DNA of 64,000 bases from Marispirochaeta sp964554875 (GTDB lineage Bacteria > Spirochaetota > Spirochaetia > JC444 > Marispirochaetaceae), in assembly GCA_964554875.1 (NCBI GenBank), contig CAZKQJ010000006.1, forward strand, positions 71,920-135,919, in the 5' to 3' direction. Position 1 is the stretch's first letter; each line of letters begins with the position of its first letter. Positions 33,543-42,059 of this stretch are shown piece after piece. A program made the translations under genes and the position numbers. The notes beneath the pieces were generated by a model. The model searched no databases. It had not been told where the DNA came from and was given only the letters and a program-made list of their open reading frames with translations.

Positions 33543-34151
33543 TCAAGATTCCTGCCGGCAGATAAGGGTAAAATCATTGGACAAATACCCTGATTCTATT
33601 TCTACACGCGGATACAGGCCTCCGGCCCTCTTGAGTACGCTTTCAGGATCAAAATAATGGTATCTGTCCTGCTGGTCCCGGGAGACAATGGAGAGAAGAT
33701 TGATTACCACGGTTTCGGTGGTCAGCTCCTGCAGACGCTTCAGATAATCGTCCAGCAGTTTTTCATTATTCCCGGTTTCAAGATTGAATATGCCCGAACA
33801 GAAGGCGATCTGAAACCGCTCGTCACCGAAGGGGTTCTCCCGGAGCAGATCGGCCTGGATAAAACGTCCCGGCGGACAGCGTCTTCTGGCCTCCAGAATC
33901 ATCTTCTCCAGGATATCGACACCGGTATACGAAGCTTCGATTCCCCTCTGCTGAAGGTAGGAACAGAGGTCTCCCACACCACAGCCCAGGTCCAGAAGGC
34001 TTTTTCCGGAGATGTCGATCCTCCTGGCCAGCACTTCAAAACGGCAGAACTGACTCTCCTGATCCTCCCAGTCAAGGATCTCATAGCCCATGCTTTCCGG
34101 ACGTATTCGAGGCTCGTAGTGTTCCTTCAGACGACGCAGTGAATCTTTCAT
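33543..34151 (-). CDS. class I SAM-dependent methyltransferase
   Basis: The 202-residue cytoplasmic protein contains the SAM motifs SLLDLGCGVGDLCSYLQQRGIEASYTGVDILEKMILEAR, RFIQADLLRENPF and FQIAFCSGIFNL. The N-terminal MKDSLRRLKEHYEPRIRPESMGYEILDW resembles small-molecule methyltransferases; the substrate is unknown. GGAG 6 nt before the ATG at 34151 decides the start; an in-frame ATG at 34199 has no such site. It is transcribed toward the lytic transglycosylase but the latter has its own promoter. Confidence 0.82.
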   Translation of the reverse strand: MKDSLRRLKEHYEPRIRPESMGYEILDWEDQESQFCRFEVLARRIDISGKSLLDLGCGVGDLCSYLQQRGIEASYTGVDILEKMILEARRRCPPGRFIQADLLRENPFGDERFQIAFCSGIFNLETGNNEKLLDDYLKRLQELTTETVVINLLSIVSRDQQDRYHYFDPESVLKRAGGLYPRVEIESGYLSNDFTLICRQES

Positions 34152-34222
34152 AGGAAGCTCCAGAGTATGAATCGCCGGCCAGGCTGTCAAGAGCGGCAAA
34201 AAGTCACGTCAGAATAATTACT

Positions 34223-34251
34223 TGACCACGCTGGAGCTTTTGTTTACCCTA
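34223..34251 (+). promoter_or_regulatory. possible promoter of the response-regulator gene
   Basis: TTGACC (34223-34228), a 17-nt spacer and TACCCT (34246-34251), a weak -10. The region 34152-34341 is otherwise without features except this and the Shine-Dalgarno sequence AAGGAG at 34329. Confidence 0.35.
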
Positions 34252-34341
34252 GCCTGACGAAGGTCTGCACATAGCCGGGTAACGCACAAAGAGCCGACCG
34301 GCTTCTGCGTTTATACCATCACCGGTTCAAGGAGCAGCAGG

Positions 34342-34698
34342 GTGACAACAAAACGTGTTCTTTATGCGGAAGATGAGTTCACCAATCGCAAACTGCTTGA
34401 AATGAAGCTGAAGAATCATGGCATCAGTTGCGATCTGGCTCATGACGGAGTTCAGGCATTGGAACTTTTTCAGAACAACTCCTACAACCTGGTCATTCTT
34501 GATCAGTACATGCCCGGCATGAACGGCGATCAGGTAGCGCGGCGTATTCGGGAGACTCATCCTGATCTTCCCCTTATCGCCATAACATCCGACGACGGGG
34601 AGATCGAACGATTGAATGCCGCGGGGTTCAACGAAGTATTCATTAAACCCTTACGCGGCCAGCATTATATCGATTCCATCAAGAATTATCTGACCTGA
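34342..34698 (+). CDS. single-domain response regulator (CheY-like)
   Basis: The 118-residue protein is only a receiver domain: RVLYAEDEFTNRKLLEMKL (acidic pocket), NLVILDQYMPGMNGDQVA with the phospho-acceptor Asp, the conserved Ser in AITSDD and Lys in FIKPL. No output domain follows. It starts at GTG with AAGGAG 7 nt upstream. It lies 12 nt before an orphan peptide-binding protein gene and they are probably co-transcribed. The partner kinase is not in the window. It could relay a phosphoryl group or act on the flagellar motor like CheY. Confidence 0.9.
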   Translation: MTTKRVLYAEDEFTNRKLLEMKLKNHGISCDLAHDGVQALELFQNNSYNLVILDQYMPGMNGDQVARRIRETHPDLPLIAITSDDGEIERLNAAGFNEVFIKPLRGQHYIDSIKNYLT

Positions 34699-34710
34699 TA
34701 AAGAGAAAGC

Positions 34711-36291
34711 ATGAAAAAATACATAAGTTTGATTGTCGCCCTGACCAGCCTTGCCCTCAGCGCAGAGAGTATCAGCGTAAGCTTCGGTTCCACAACCATA
34801 GCCCTGGACCCGCATCATTCCTATTCCGCCACCGAAGCCCAGCTTTACACCGCCCTCTACGAGGGATTGTATACCTATCATCCCCTGACCCTGGAACCGG
34901 TCCCCGGGGTAGCCCGGGACTTTGAGGTTTCCGAAGACGGCCTGGTATACCGCTTTTATCTCCGCCCCAATGCGTATTACTGGAACGGAGACCGGGTTAC
35001 CGCAGAGGACTTCAGGGAGTCGTGGCTGCTCCACCTGAATCCGGAAGACAAGGCGGAGTATACCTTTCTGCTGGACATTATAAAGGGTGCCAGGGCGTAT
35101 CGTACCGGCTCCGGCGAACGGGAGGATGTGGGCATCACCGTGCCCGAAGAGGGGGTTCTCGAGGTCACCCTGAATCATCCGGCATCCCACTTTTTAAAGA
35201 TCCTGTGCCATCACAGCTTTTCTCCCGTCCATTCCGCCTTCAGGGAGAACCCGGACTGGGAAAACGCGCCGTCGGTAATCGGTAACGGCCCCTTTATGCT
35301 CTATTCCCGGAGTCCCGAAAAGTATATCCTGAGAAAAAACCAGTATTACTGGGATCGCAAGAATGTCCGAAGCGATGAGATAATCTTCCTGTTGAGCGAC
35401 GATTACGAACATCTTACGGACCTTTTTAACGCCAAAGAGATTCTCTGGGCTTCGGGGAACATCCTCTATGACAAGCTGGACGACACTTCCACCCTGCAGG
35501 TGTTTCACCAGTTCGCCACCACCTACTTTTACTTTGTCTGCGACGAGGAGCCCTGGGAGGACCACCGGATACGACAAGCCCTGCTGCTCCTCGTTCCCTG
35601 GGAGGAGCTGCGAACGGAGGAGCGCTACGCGGTTCCCACCTTCAGGGCGGTCCCGCAAATCTCGGGATACCCGGAGGTACGGGGTATCAACACCAGGAAC
35701 CGTGAAAAGGCTCTGAAACTGCTTGAGGAGGCTGGCTATCCGGAAGGAAGGGGGCTTCCTCAGCCGGTATTCAAGATTCCTGAAAGCCAGGAGGTCCGGG
35801 AACTGGCTGCAGCCATGGCGACAGCCTGGAGAGATGAACTGGGAGTGGAAGCACAATTCAGCGTCGTGCCCTACAGAGACTACTATAACTCCATAGAAAC
35901 CAGGGATTACACCATCGGTCTTATGAGCTGGATCGGGGACTACGCCGACCCCCTGGCTTTTCTGCAAATGTGGGTCAGCGACTCCAATCTTAACAAGGGG
36001 GGCTATTCAAATCCTGATTACGACAATCTTATCGAAGAGGCCATGTCCCTCTCCGGCAGGGAGCGCTACGGCCGAATGGCGGAAGCCGAGGGGCTGATCC
36101 TTGAAGAAGGCGGCATAATCCCCTACAAGCATTCCCCTTCCTACAATTTTGTTCATGCCGAGGTCCTCGGCGGATGGCTTCCCAATCCCCTGGATATCCA
36201 CCCCTTCAAGTACCTGCGCTATTCCAGGCCGCCTCTGCCCGCCCGTATCGTACAGGGAGGACCCGGATCAAAGCATATTCTCGATAGGTAA
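34711..36291 (+). CDS. orphan peptide/oligopeptide-binding protein (OppA family)
   Basis: The 526-residue protein has a signal peptide (MKKYISLIVALTSLALSAES, no lipobox) and the SBP family 5 pattern: LDPHHSYSATEAQLYTALYEGLYTYHPLTLEPVPGVARDFEVSEDGLVYRFYLRPNAYYWNGDRVTAEDF, and YFYFVCDEEPWEDHRIRQALLLLVP. It binds peptides or similar compounds in the periplasm. No OppBCDF genes are nearby; only a CheY-like gene precedes it, so it may act as a chemoreceptor ligand or feed a distant permease. Its 3' end overlaps the convergent phospholipase-D-family gene by 24 nt. Confidence 0.88.
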   Translation: MKKYISLIVALTSLALSAESISVSFGSTTIALDPHHSYSATEAQLYTALYEGLYTYHPLTLEPVPGVARDFEVSEDGLVYRFYLRPNAYYWNGDRVTAEDFRESWLLHLNPEDKAEYTFLLDIIKGARAYRTGSGEREDVGITVPEEGVLEVTLNHPASHFLKILCHHSFSPVHSAFRENPDWENAPSVIGNGPFMLYSRSPEKYILRKNQYYWDRKNVRSDEIIFLLSDDYEHLTDLFNAKEILWASGNILYDKLDDTSTLQVFHQFATTYFYFVCDEEPWEDHRIRQALLLLVPWEELRTEERYAVPTFRAVPQISGYPEVRGINTRNREKALKLLEEAGYPEGRGLPQPVFKIPESQEVRELAAAMATAWRDELGVEAQFSVVPYRDYYNSIETRDYTIGLMSWIGDYADPLAFLQMWVSDSNLNKGGYSNPDYDNLIEEAMSLSGRERYGRMAEAEGLILEEGGIIPYKHSPSYNFVHAEVLGGWLPNPLDIHPFKYLRYSRPPLPARIVQGGPGSKHILDR

Positions 36292-37812
36292 AAGCCGGTA
36301 CATGAATTCGGAGATTCGCTGAAATACCGAGCGGGCAGGAGCCGTTTTTCTTACAGCATCCTGTGTTTTCCATCGGATTCTGCCGTCCTCAAGGACCAGC
36401 CTCCAGGATTCCTCCGGAACCATAAAGGACTCAAGCAGACTGCGCAGGCTGTCAGCAAACTGCTTTGATTCAACAATAAGTCCGTTTTCGGTATTGATCC
36501 TCATAGCCCGGTGATCGAGATTCAGGGAACCTACATACGACCGCGACTCTCCGGCGACGACCGCCTTCATGTGCATGCTAATAAAGCCGGCGCCGTTGTC
36601 TGCCGTTTCCGCAAGCTCCCGCCCGCCGCCCCGGGGGTCCTTTCGGTATTCAAAGACCTCAATCCCGCTTTCAAGAATTGTTCTACGATACTTTCTATAA
36701 TGACTGTGTACGGCCGTATGATTGATCGACCCCAGGGAGGGTACAAGCAGACGCATCCGCGTACCCTGTTCTGCTATCCCGGCAAAATTGTGAATTCCCT
36801 CAAGGCCGGGAATAAAATAGGGGGTGGACATTATGATATCGCCGGAGCCGTTACCAATCAGGTCAACAAGGGATTCCGTTACCTCCCGGCCGTCATCGTC
36901 ATAGGGATGATCGGAAACAAAGCGCACGCTGGCGGGAATAAAGCGTGTATATCGTTCATGAAAGAAGGGGATCCATGAGCAGGGAGTAAATCTTTCTTCG
37001 CTCAGGATGGTATCCTCCAGAACCTCTGTCCCGTAGACTGTGCGCAATTCATCAAGATACTCAACGGAACCCCGCTTATGAAGCCGGACACCGGGAAAAG
37101 AGGCAGGACTGTTCCAGAAGAGATCAAAGGAGGCTGCCATGTCATCGACACTTTCTCCAACCGCGAGAACATCCAGATCCAGAAAATTATAGTCTGTCGC
37201 AAGACCAAAGTAGTTGTCGCCAATATTTCGTCCGCCGATCAGCGCCGCTCTTCCGTCGGCAATAAAAAGTTTATTATGCATACGACGGTTCAAGCGTCTG
37301 ACTTCCAGCATAAAACGAAAGGCTGCACCGGCGTCGGTGCTCCGTGAAGGATTGGGATTAAAAATGCGGATTTCCAGGTTAGGGTGCTTGCTCAGGGAAG
37401 CCACAGCAAGATCAGGATGGCTGGTAAAAATATCGTCAACGAGTATCCGTACCTTCACGCCGCGGTCTGCCGCCAGAATGAGGCGGTGCATCAGCATTCT
37501 GCTTGTTCGGTCATCATCCCAGAGAAAATACTGGATATCCAGGGATTTTTCCGCCGAGTCGGCCAGGGCAAGACGCCAAAGCAGGGCTTCATCGTTTTCC
37601 GGGACCAGCAGCAGTGCCGAGAGCCCAGGCTCAATGTCCTCTTCGATTTTTCTCGAAAAGTCCCGCAGGGCCCCGTTCTGTGCCGGCTGCAGTCGGAAAT
37701 CCAGGCTCCGTGTATCATAGGCAGAATAATCCAGAGTAGTGCACGAGGCTGCCATAATAAGCATGAGCAGAGGGACCGCCAGACTGAAACGAAGCGCAAG
37801 CTTTTTTCTCAA
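36268..37812 (-). CDS. phospholipase D/cardiolipin synthase-family lipoprotein
   Basis: The 514-residue protein has a lipoprotein signal (LLMLIMAASC) and two phospholipase D domains. The first has an HxK core MHNKLFIADGRAALIGGRNIGDNYF, the second SMHMKAVVAGESRSYVGSLNLDHRA; both have H-x-K and the following G/S-x-N/D. The family includes cardiolipin synthases and phosphatidyltransferases. It starts at TTG overlapping the malQ stop by 4 nt, so it is translationally coupled. The lipid-anchored periplasmic location is an inference. Confidence 0.85.
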   Translation of the reverse strand: MRKKLALRFSLAVPLLMLIMAASCTTLDYSAYDTRSLDFRLQPAQNGALRDFSRKIEEDIEPGLSALLLVPENDEALLWRLALADSAEKSLDIQYFLWDDDRTSRMLMHRLILAADRGVKVRILVDDIFTSHPDLAVASLSKHPNLEIRIFNPNPSRSTDAGAAFRFMLEVRRLNRRMHNKLFIADGRAALIGGRNIGDNYFGLATDYNFLDLDVLAVGESVDDMAASFDLFWNSPASFPGVRLHKRGSVEYLDELRTVYGTEVLEDTILSEERFTPCSWIPFFHERYTRFIPASVRFVSDHPYDDDGREVTESLVDLIGNGSGDIIMSTPYFIPGLEGIHNFAGIAEQGTRMRLLVPSLGSINHTAVHSHYRKYRRTILESGIEVFEYRKDPRGGGRELAETADNGAGFISMHMKAVVAGESRSYVGSLNLDHRAMRINTENGLIVESKQFADSLRSLLESFMVPEESWRLVLEDGRIRWKTQDAVRKTAPARSVFQRISEFMYRLLPIENML

Positions 37813-39365
37813 GTAGCAGACTCCGGAAGACGGCCGTACAGGGTGTTCATCTCCCGCAGCCGTGAGGAGATCAGGTCGTTCAGGTCTTCCGGCCGGTGCC
37901 GATAGGCCCAGTTCTGCGGTCCAACCGTAGAGGGTGTATTCATGCGATACTCCGTGCCCAGGGATAAAAGATCCTGAAAGGGGATCACAGCGAAACCCGC
38001 GGTTGAGGAGAGGGCCATGCGGATAAAGTCCCAGACAATATCGTGGTCATCCCTGGCAAGGTAGCGGCGTACAAGGTCCTGAATCCGTCCGTCCATGGAA
38101 TAGTACCACCCGGCGGTAGTATCGTTGTCGTGGGTACCGGTATAGACAACCGTATTGGTGTCGTAGTTATGGGGCAGGAAGTGGTGTTCTGCATTGAAGC
38201 CCCGCTGCAGGTCAAACTCAAAACCGAACTGCAGAACCCGCATTCCGGGAAATTCAAGGTCCTGGCGCAGCTTTATTACCTCCGGGGTAATTACCCCCAG
38301 GTCCTCGGCAATGATGGGAAGACGTCCCAGCCGGTGTTTCAGTTCCCGGAACATCTGGAGGCCCGGAGCTTTGATCCACGTACCGTCAACAGCCGTCTTT
38401 GCATCAGCGGGAATGCTCCAGTAGGCTTCAAAGCCCCGAAAATGGTCAATCCGGACCCAGTCGACCTGTTTGAGGGTATATTCAATGCGCCGGATCCACC
38501 AGGAGTAGCTGTCCCGGTCCAGGGCCTCCCAGTCATACACGGGGTTGCCCCATAGTTGACCCGTGGCGCTGAAATAGTCGGGGGGTACACCGGCCTGGGC
38601 TGAAAGACGCCCATCATCATCAATCTGAAAAAATTCCCGCCAGGCCCAGACATCTGCGGAATCCGGGGCGACAAAGATCGGAATATCACCGACAAAGCGT
38701 ATTCCCTGTTCGGCGGCATAACTTTTGAGGCGACGCCACTGACGGTAAAAGAGAAACTGGATTACCTTTCTTATCTCCGTTTCTCCATGCAGTTTTTCAG
38801 TCCAGCGGGCAATGGCTTCCGGTTCCCGAAGGGCGATGTCCCTGTCCCAGCGGCTGTTTATTAGAGGTCCTTTTTTTGATGACCGGGGTCTCCGGTTTTT
38901 GAAATAGTCCTGCAAAGCGGCGTACAGGGCATAGTCGTCAAGCCACCAGGACTCCTCGCGGCAGAAATTCTCAAAGGCTTTGCCGTCGGATTCGGAGTTT
39001 CCGGAAAGAAAAGTGCCGGCAGCTTTGCGAACCAGACCGGTTTTCCAGGGGACAAGCAGGCCGTAGTCAACCCGATCCTGGGGAAAATCCGGCATGCCTT
39101 TCAGATCGGCGGAAGAAAGGAGCCCCTCTTCCATCAGGATATCGGGACTGATCAGCATCGGATTCCCCGCAAAGCTGGAAACCGATGCGTAGGGGCTGTT
39201 GCCAAACCCAGTCGGGCCCAGGGGAAGGATCTGCCAGAGACTCATACCGCAGCGGGTCAGAAAATCGACAAATCGATAAGCCCCCTGCCCGAGATCGCCG
39301 ATTCCGTAGGGGCCGGAGAGAGATGTAGGATGAAGAAGAATCCCTGCAGAACGCCGGTGAATCAT
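37809..39365 (-). CDS. malQ: 4-alpha-glucanotransferase (amylomaltase)
   Basis: The 518-residue cytoplasmic enzyme is a GH77 amylomaltase: SAGILLHPTSLSGPYGIGDLG at the N-terminus, GIRFVGDIPIFVAPDSADVWAWREFF, DWVRIDHFRGFEAYWSIP with the nucleophile Asp in RIDHF, AEDLGVITPEV with the acid Glu, and VVYTGTHDNDTT. It transfers alpha-1,4-glucans during maltodextrin or glycogen metabolism. No other maltose genes are next to it; the downstream gene is a phospholipase-D-family protein. The length is usual for the family. Confidence 0.95.
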   Translation of the reverse strand: MIHRRSAGILLHPTSLSGPYGIGDLGQGAYRFVDFLTRCGMSLWQILPLGPTGFGNSPYASVSSFAGNPMLISPDILMEEGLLSSADLKGMPDFPQDRVDYGLLVPWKTGLVRKAAGTFLSGNSESDGKAFENFCREESWWLDDYALYAALQDYFKNRRPRSSKKGPLINSRWDRDIALREPEAIARWTEKLHGETEIRKVIQFLFYRQWRRLKSYAAEQGIRFVGDIPIFVAPDSADVWAWREFFQIDDDGRLSAQAGVPPDYFSATGQLWGNPVYDWEALDRDSYSWWIRRIEYTLKQVDWVRIDHFRGFEAYWSIPADAKTAVDGTWIKAPGLQMFRELKHRLGRLPIIAEDLGVITPEVIKLRQDLEFPGMRVLQFGFEFDLQRGFNAEHHFLPHNYDTNTVVYTGTHDNDTTAGWYYSMDGRIQDLVRRYLARDDHDIVWDFIRMALSSTAGFAVIPFQDLLSLGTEYRMNTPSTVGPQNWAYRHRPEDLNDLISSRLREMNTLYGRLPESAT

Positions 39366-39461
39366 ACTTTTCTATTGCTCCTTGCTCTCGATACTTATCA
39401 CAGCTACTCAAGGTACTTCAAGATGCGCCGGCGCTTCAAGACAGTCAAAAAAGAGGCAGCA

Positions 39462-40829
39462 TCACTCCGGTTTTTTCAGGTTATTGAATAAAAAGGGTAC
39501 CAGCTCCGCAAGCGTGGGATGAGGAATAACTGTCTCCTGCAGCCTGGTATAGGGAATCCCCGCCTGGATCGCCAGGGCGAGCAGAGCGATTACCTCATCC
39601 CCGCCTGTACCGAATATGGTGGCCCCCAGGATTTTACCGCTCCCTGATTCGGTGACAACCTGCATGACTCCGCCGGTCTCGCTCTTTTCCTTTGCCCGGC
39701 TGACGGAACTCATGGGCATTTCCGCCGTCATATATTCGAGGCCGCGGCGCTCCGCAGCAGCCCTGTTCAACCCGACTCTGGCCAGGGGCGGATCGATGTA
39801 CATGGCGTAGATAAGATTCCGATCGCCAATTTTTCTCCCGCCTCCACGAAGGTAATGGTCCAGAAAAACCTGCCCGTCGTGGACCGATGTATGGGTAAAG
39901 GCACCCCTTCCGTTAACATCCCCCAGAGCGTAGATGTGGTCACGACTGCTGCGTCCATAATCGTCCACCTGGATATATCCGTCTTGGTTCCTGCGGACCC
40001 CCGCAGCTTCAAGATTCAGTCCCTCGACGGCAGGCTTCCTTCCAGCGGCCACGAGCAGATGGCTGCCGGAAATCTCCTTTTCCTCATTCCTCTTTCTGTA
40101 GCGGACACGGACTTCCCCCTTGTCGGACCATACAGAAATGACCTCAGTCTCCAGGTGGAATTCCATCCCCTCCTCCTCGAGCAGCTCCTGCGCAAGTCTG
40201 CTGATATCGGGATCTTCACGGAAGATTATGCGGTCTCCCCGTTCCAGTACCGTCACCCTGCTTCCAAAGCGCCGGAAGGCCTGGCCGAATTCCAGACCGA
40301 TATAGGATCCCCCCAGTACAAGAAGGTGTTCCGGAAGCTCGGTCAGATCCAGGATTTTTTTATTATCCAGCCAGGGGACGGAATCAATACCCGGAATCCC
40401 GGGAGTACGGGCCGTCGCACCGGCGTGAATGATAATCGTCTCTGCCCGTATCAGCTCGTCCCCCGCCCGTACCGTATATTCATCGACAAAACTGCCGGAA
40501 AAGGGATAAAAATCCGTCACCTCTTCAAGCCATTTTTGAAAGCCCCGGCTGGCATCATTCCGTATTGAATTTACCCTCTCCATGACCCTGGAAAAATCAG
40601 TAGTTCCAGGCCCGGTTTCGATGCCGAACTCTTTTGCTCGCTGGACCATACGGGCGGCCCTGGCGCTTGCCACCAGGGTCTTGGTCGGGGTACAGCCCCA
40701 GTTGACGCAGGATCCTCCCACACGGTCCCGCTCGATAACCGCGATGCGCTTGCCGGCATTCAGGAGTTCCGGAAGAATGGTACCCGTAGCCTGACCGGTA
40801 CCGATAATAATTACATCGTACTCTTTCAT
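39462..40829 (-). CDS. pyridine nucleotide-disulfide oxidoreductase (mercuric reductase/Lpd-like)
   Basis: The 455-residue flavoprotein has an N-terminal FAD motif YDVIIIGTGQATG, the redox disulfide GGSCVNWGCTPTK, the NAD-binding HLLVLGGSYIGLEFGQAFRRFGSRVTVLERGD, the second FAD motif DHIYALGDVNGRGAFTHT and a C-terminal dimerisation end HPTLAELVPFLF with the conserved His-Pro. It belongs to the Lpd/glutathione/mercuric reductase family. It has no MerA extra cysteines, so the substrate is open. AAGGAG precedes the ATG. The open frame continues upstream by about 40 codons without a better start. Confidence 0.9.
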   Translation of the reverse strand: MKEYDVIIIGTGQATGTILPELLNAGKRIAVIERDRVGGSCVNWGCTPTKTLVASARAARMVQRAKEFGIETGPGTTDFSRVMERVNSIRNDASRGFQKWLEEVTDFYPFSGSFVDEYTVRAGDELIRAETIIIHAGATARTPGIPGIDSVPWLDNKKILDLTELPEHLLVLGGSYIGLEFGQAFRRFGSRVTVLERGDRIIFREDPDISRLAQELLEEEGMEFHLETEVISVWSDKGEVRVRYRKRNEEKEISGSHLLVAAGRKPAVEGLNLEAAGVRRNQDGYIQVDDYGRSSRDHIYALGDVNGRGAFTHTSVHDGQVFLDHYLRGGGRKIGDRNLIYAMYIDPPLARVGLNRAAAERRGLEYMTAEMPMSSVSRAKEKSETGGVMQVVTESGSGKILGATIFGTGGDEVIALLALAIQAGIPYTRLQETVIPHPTLAELVPFLFNNLKKPE

Positions 40830-40932
40830 GGGTATCTCCTTGTCTCCAAAAAAATTGAGGGGAACCTCAATAAGCTCTTCCTCATCGCTGTTCCGCCGCA
40901 GAGCTGCGGTAGATTCGGCCCGGGACTTTTCT

Positions 40933-41316
40933 TCATTCGGATCCTGATCCGCTTACACCTATAATAACTCCCGAAAGATGCCGGAGGGGAAAAAGTTCAT
41001 TATGCCTCCCCATAAAACACACCCTCTCACAAAACGCTCGAGCCTTGGCGTGGACTCCTCCCCAATACTCAGGGGCAGCAAAAACGACGGCAGAGCTTTG
41101 CTTCAGTGCATCAAAAACCTCCGCCAAGCCGTCATTCTTTACACAACAGTTACCGGAAGCACATCCGAGACAGGCATCGCAGGTTGTCAGCGATAGTTCA
41201 TTCAAAGCGATTACCCGGGACTCCTGTTCGCAATGATCAGGAAAATACCTCAGGGCTTGTTCAGATATTCCTGCCGTTCTCCCTGAATGTATGCCGATAA
41301 TTCCAGAATTATTCAT
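40933..41316 (-). CDS. NADPH-dependent FMN reductase-like protein, C-terminally shortened
   Basis: The 127-residue frame matches the N-terminal two-thirds of a flavodoxin-fold iron-sulfur flavoprotein/FMN reductase: IIGIHSGRTAGISEQALRYF, the CDACLGCASGNCCVKNDGL cysteine cluster, and SAVVFAAPEYWGGVHAKARAFCERVCFMGRHNELFPLRHLSGVIIGVSGSGS. It then stops. Relatives run to about 190-200 residues, so the C-terminal flavin-binding part seems lost. It may be a decayed gene. The next gene on this strand is the disulfide reductase, 103 nt downstream. Confidence 0.6.
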   Translation of the reverse strand: MNNSGIIGIHSGRTAGISEQALRYFPDHCEQESRVIALNELSLTTCDACLGCASGNCCVKNDGLAEVFDALKQSSAVVFAAPEYWGGVHAKARAFCERVCFMGRHNELFPLRHLSGVIIGVSGSGSE

Positions 41317-41448
41317 CAGTCTAAACAATCTCCCCTTTTCCGGCTGTGTCAAGTTTCATCGAGAGGTGATGGCCTTACAATACAGACATGTCCGATGGGT
41401 CGGCGGTTAATTACAACTTATTTTATCATGTTTATATAGTTTTTCAAC

Positions 41449-41464
41449 TCAGCTGATCAGCTGA
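41449..41464. promoter_or_regulatory. 16-bp perfect palindrome upstream of carD
   Basis: TCAGCTGATCAGCTGA is its own reverse complement. It lies 31 bp upstream of the carD -35 box, in an AT-rich stretch (41405-41445), so it may be an operator. No matching copy was noticed elsewhere in the window. Confidence 0.5.
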
Positions 41465-41495
41465 AACTGGGCAACCGGCAAAGATCATCTGCCCT

Positions 41496-41524
41496 TTGAC
41501 TCAGGTGGTGATTTTTTGTATACT
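41496..41524 (+). promoter_or_regulatory. strong sigma-70 promoter directly before carD
   Basis: -35 TTGACT (41496-41501), a 17-nt spacer and -10 TATACT (41519-41524), a near-consensus promoter. The carD ATG is at 41532, 7 nt past the -10, with no Shine-Dalgarno sequence; the expected start site is at the ATG. Confidence 0.75.
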
Positions 41525-41531
41525 AACCGTT

Positions 41532-42050
41532 ATGGAATCAGCCGTACAGGGTACTAGCTCGACACAATATAAGGTCAATCAGGAAGTCGTATATCCGCTT
41601 CAGGGTGTCGGCAAAATCACCGCCATCGAAGAAAAGGATTTCAAGGGCAAAAAGCTTCTCTATTACATAGTCTATCTCGAAGTCTCGGATATGACAGTCA
41701 TGATCCCCGTGGACAAGGCGGATGAGCTTGGAATCCGGGCCATAGTTTCCAAGGCCGAATCGAACAAGGCACTGAAACTGATCTCCGAGGATCACGAACC
41801 GATAACAGCGGACTGGAAGATGCGCTACCAGATGAATCTTGACCTTTTGAAAAGCGGCAGCGTCATGGATATTGCGACGGTTGTCAGGACTCTCTACCAT
41901 CGAAGCAAGATAAAGGAACTCCCGATTCTGGAACGCAAACTCTTTGACAGTGCGCTCAAGCTGCTGGTAGACGAAATATCCTACTCCCTCGGAAAAGAGA
42001 AGGAAGAGGTGGAAAACCTCATCTTCTCAAAGCTCGAATCCCAGGAATAA
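41532..42050 (+). CDS. CarD family transcriptional regulator
   Basis: The 172-residue protein has the N-terminal CarD/CdnL RNA-polymerase interaction domain (about 12-70: YKVNQEVVYPLQGVGKITAIEEKDFKGKKLLYYIVYLEVSDMTVMIPV) and a helical C-terminal domain (DWKMRYQMNLDLLKSGSVMDIATVVRTLYHRSKIKELPILERKLFDSALKLLVDEIS). CarD proteins stabilise the open promoter complex. It is followed by ispD after 9 nt, a gene order common in several bacteria. Its own promoter implies a leaderless mRNA. Confidence 0.92.
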   Translation: MESAVQGTSSTQYKVNQEVVYPLQGVGKITAIEEKDFKGKKLLYYIVYLEVSDMTVMIPVDKADELGIRAIVSKAESNKALKLISEDHEPITADWKMRYQMNLDLLKSGSVMDIATVVRTLYHRSKIKELPILERKLFDSALKLLVDEISYSLGKEKEEVENLIFSKLESQE

Positions 42051-42059
42051 GAGCCTTTC

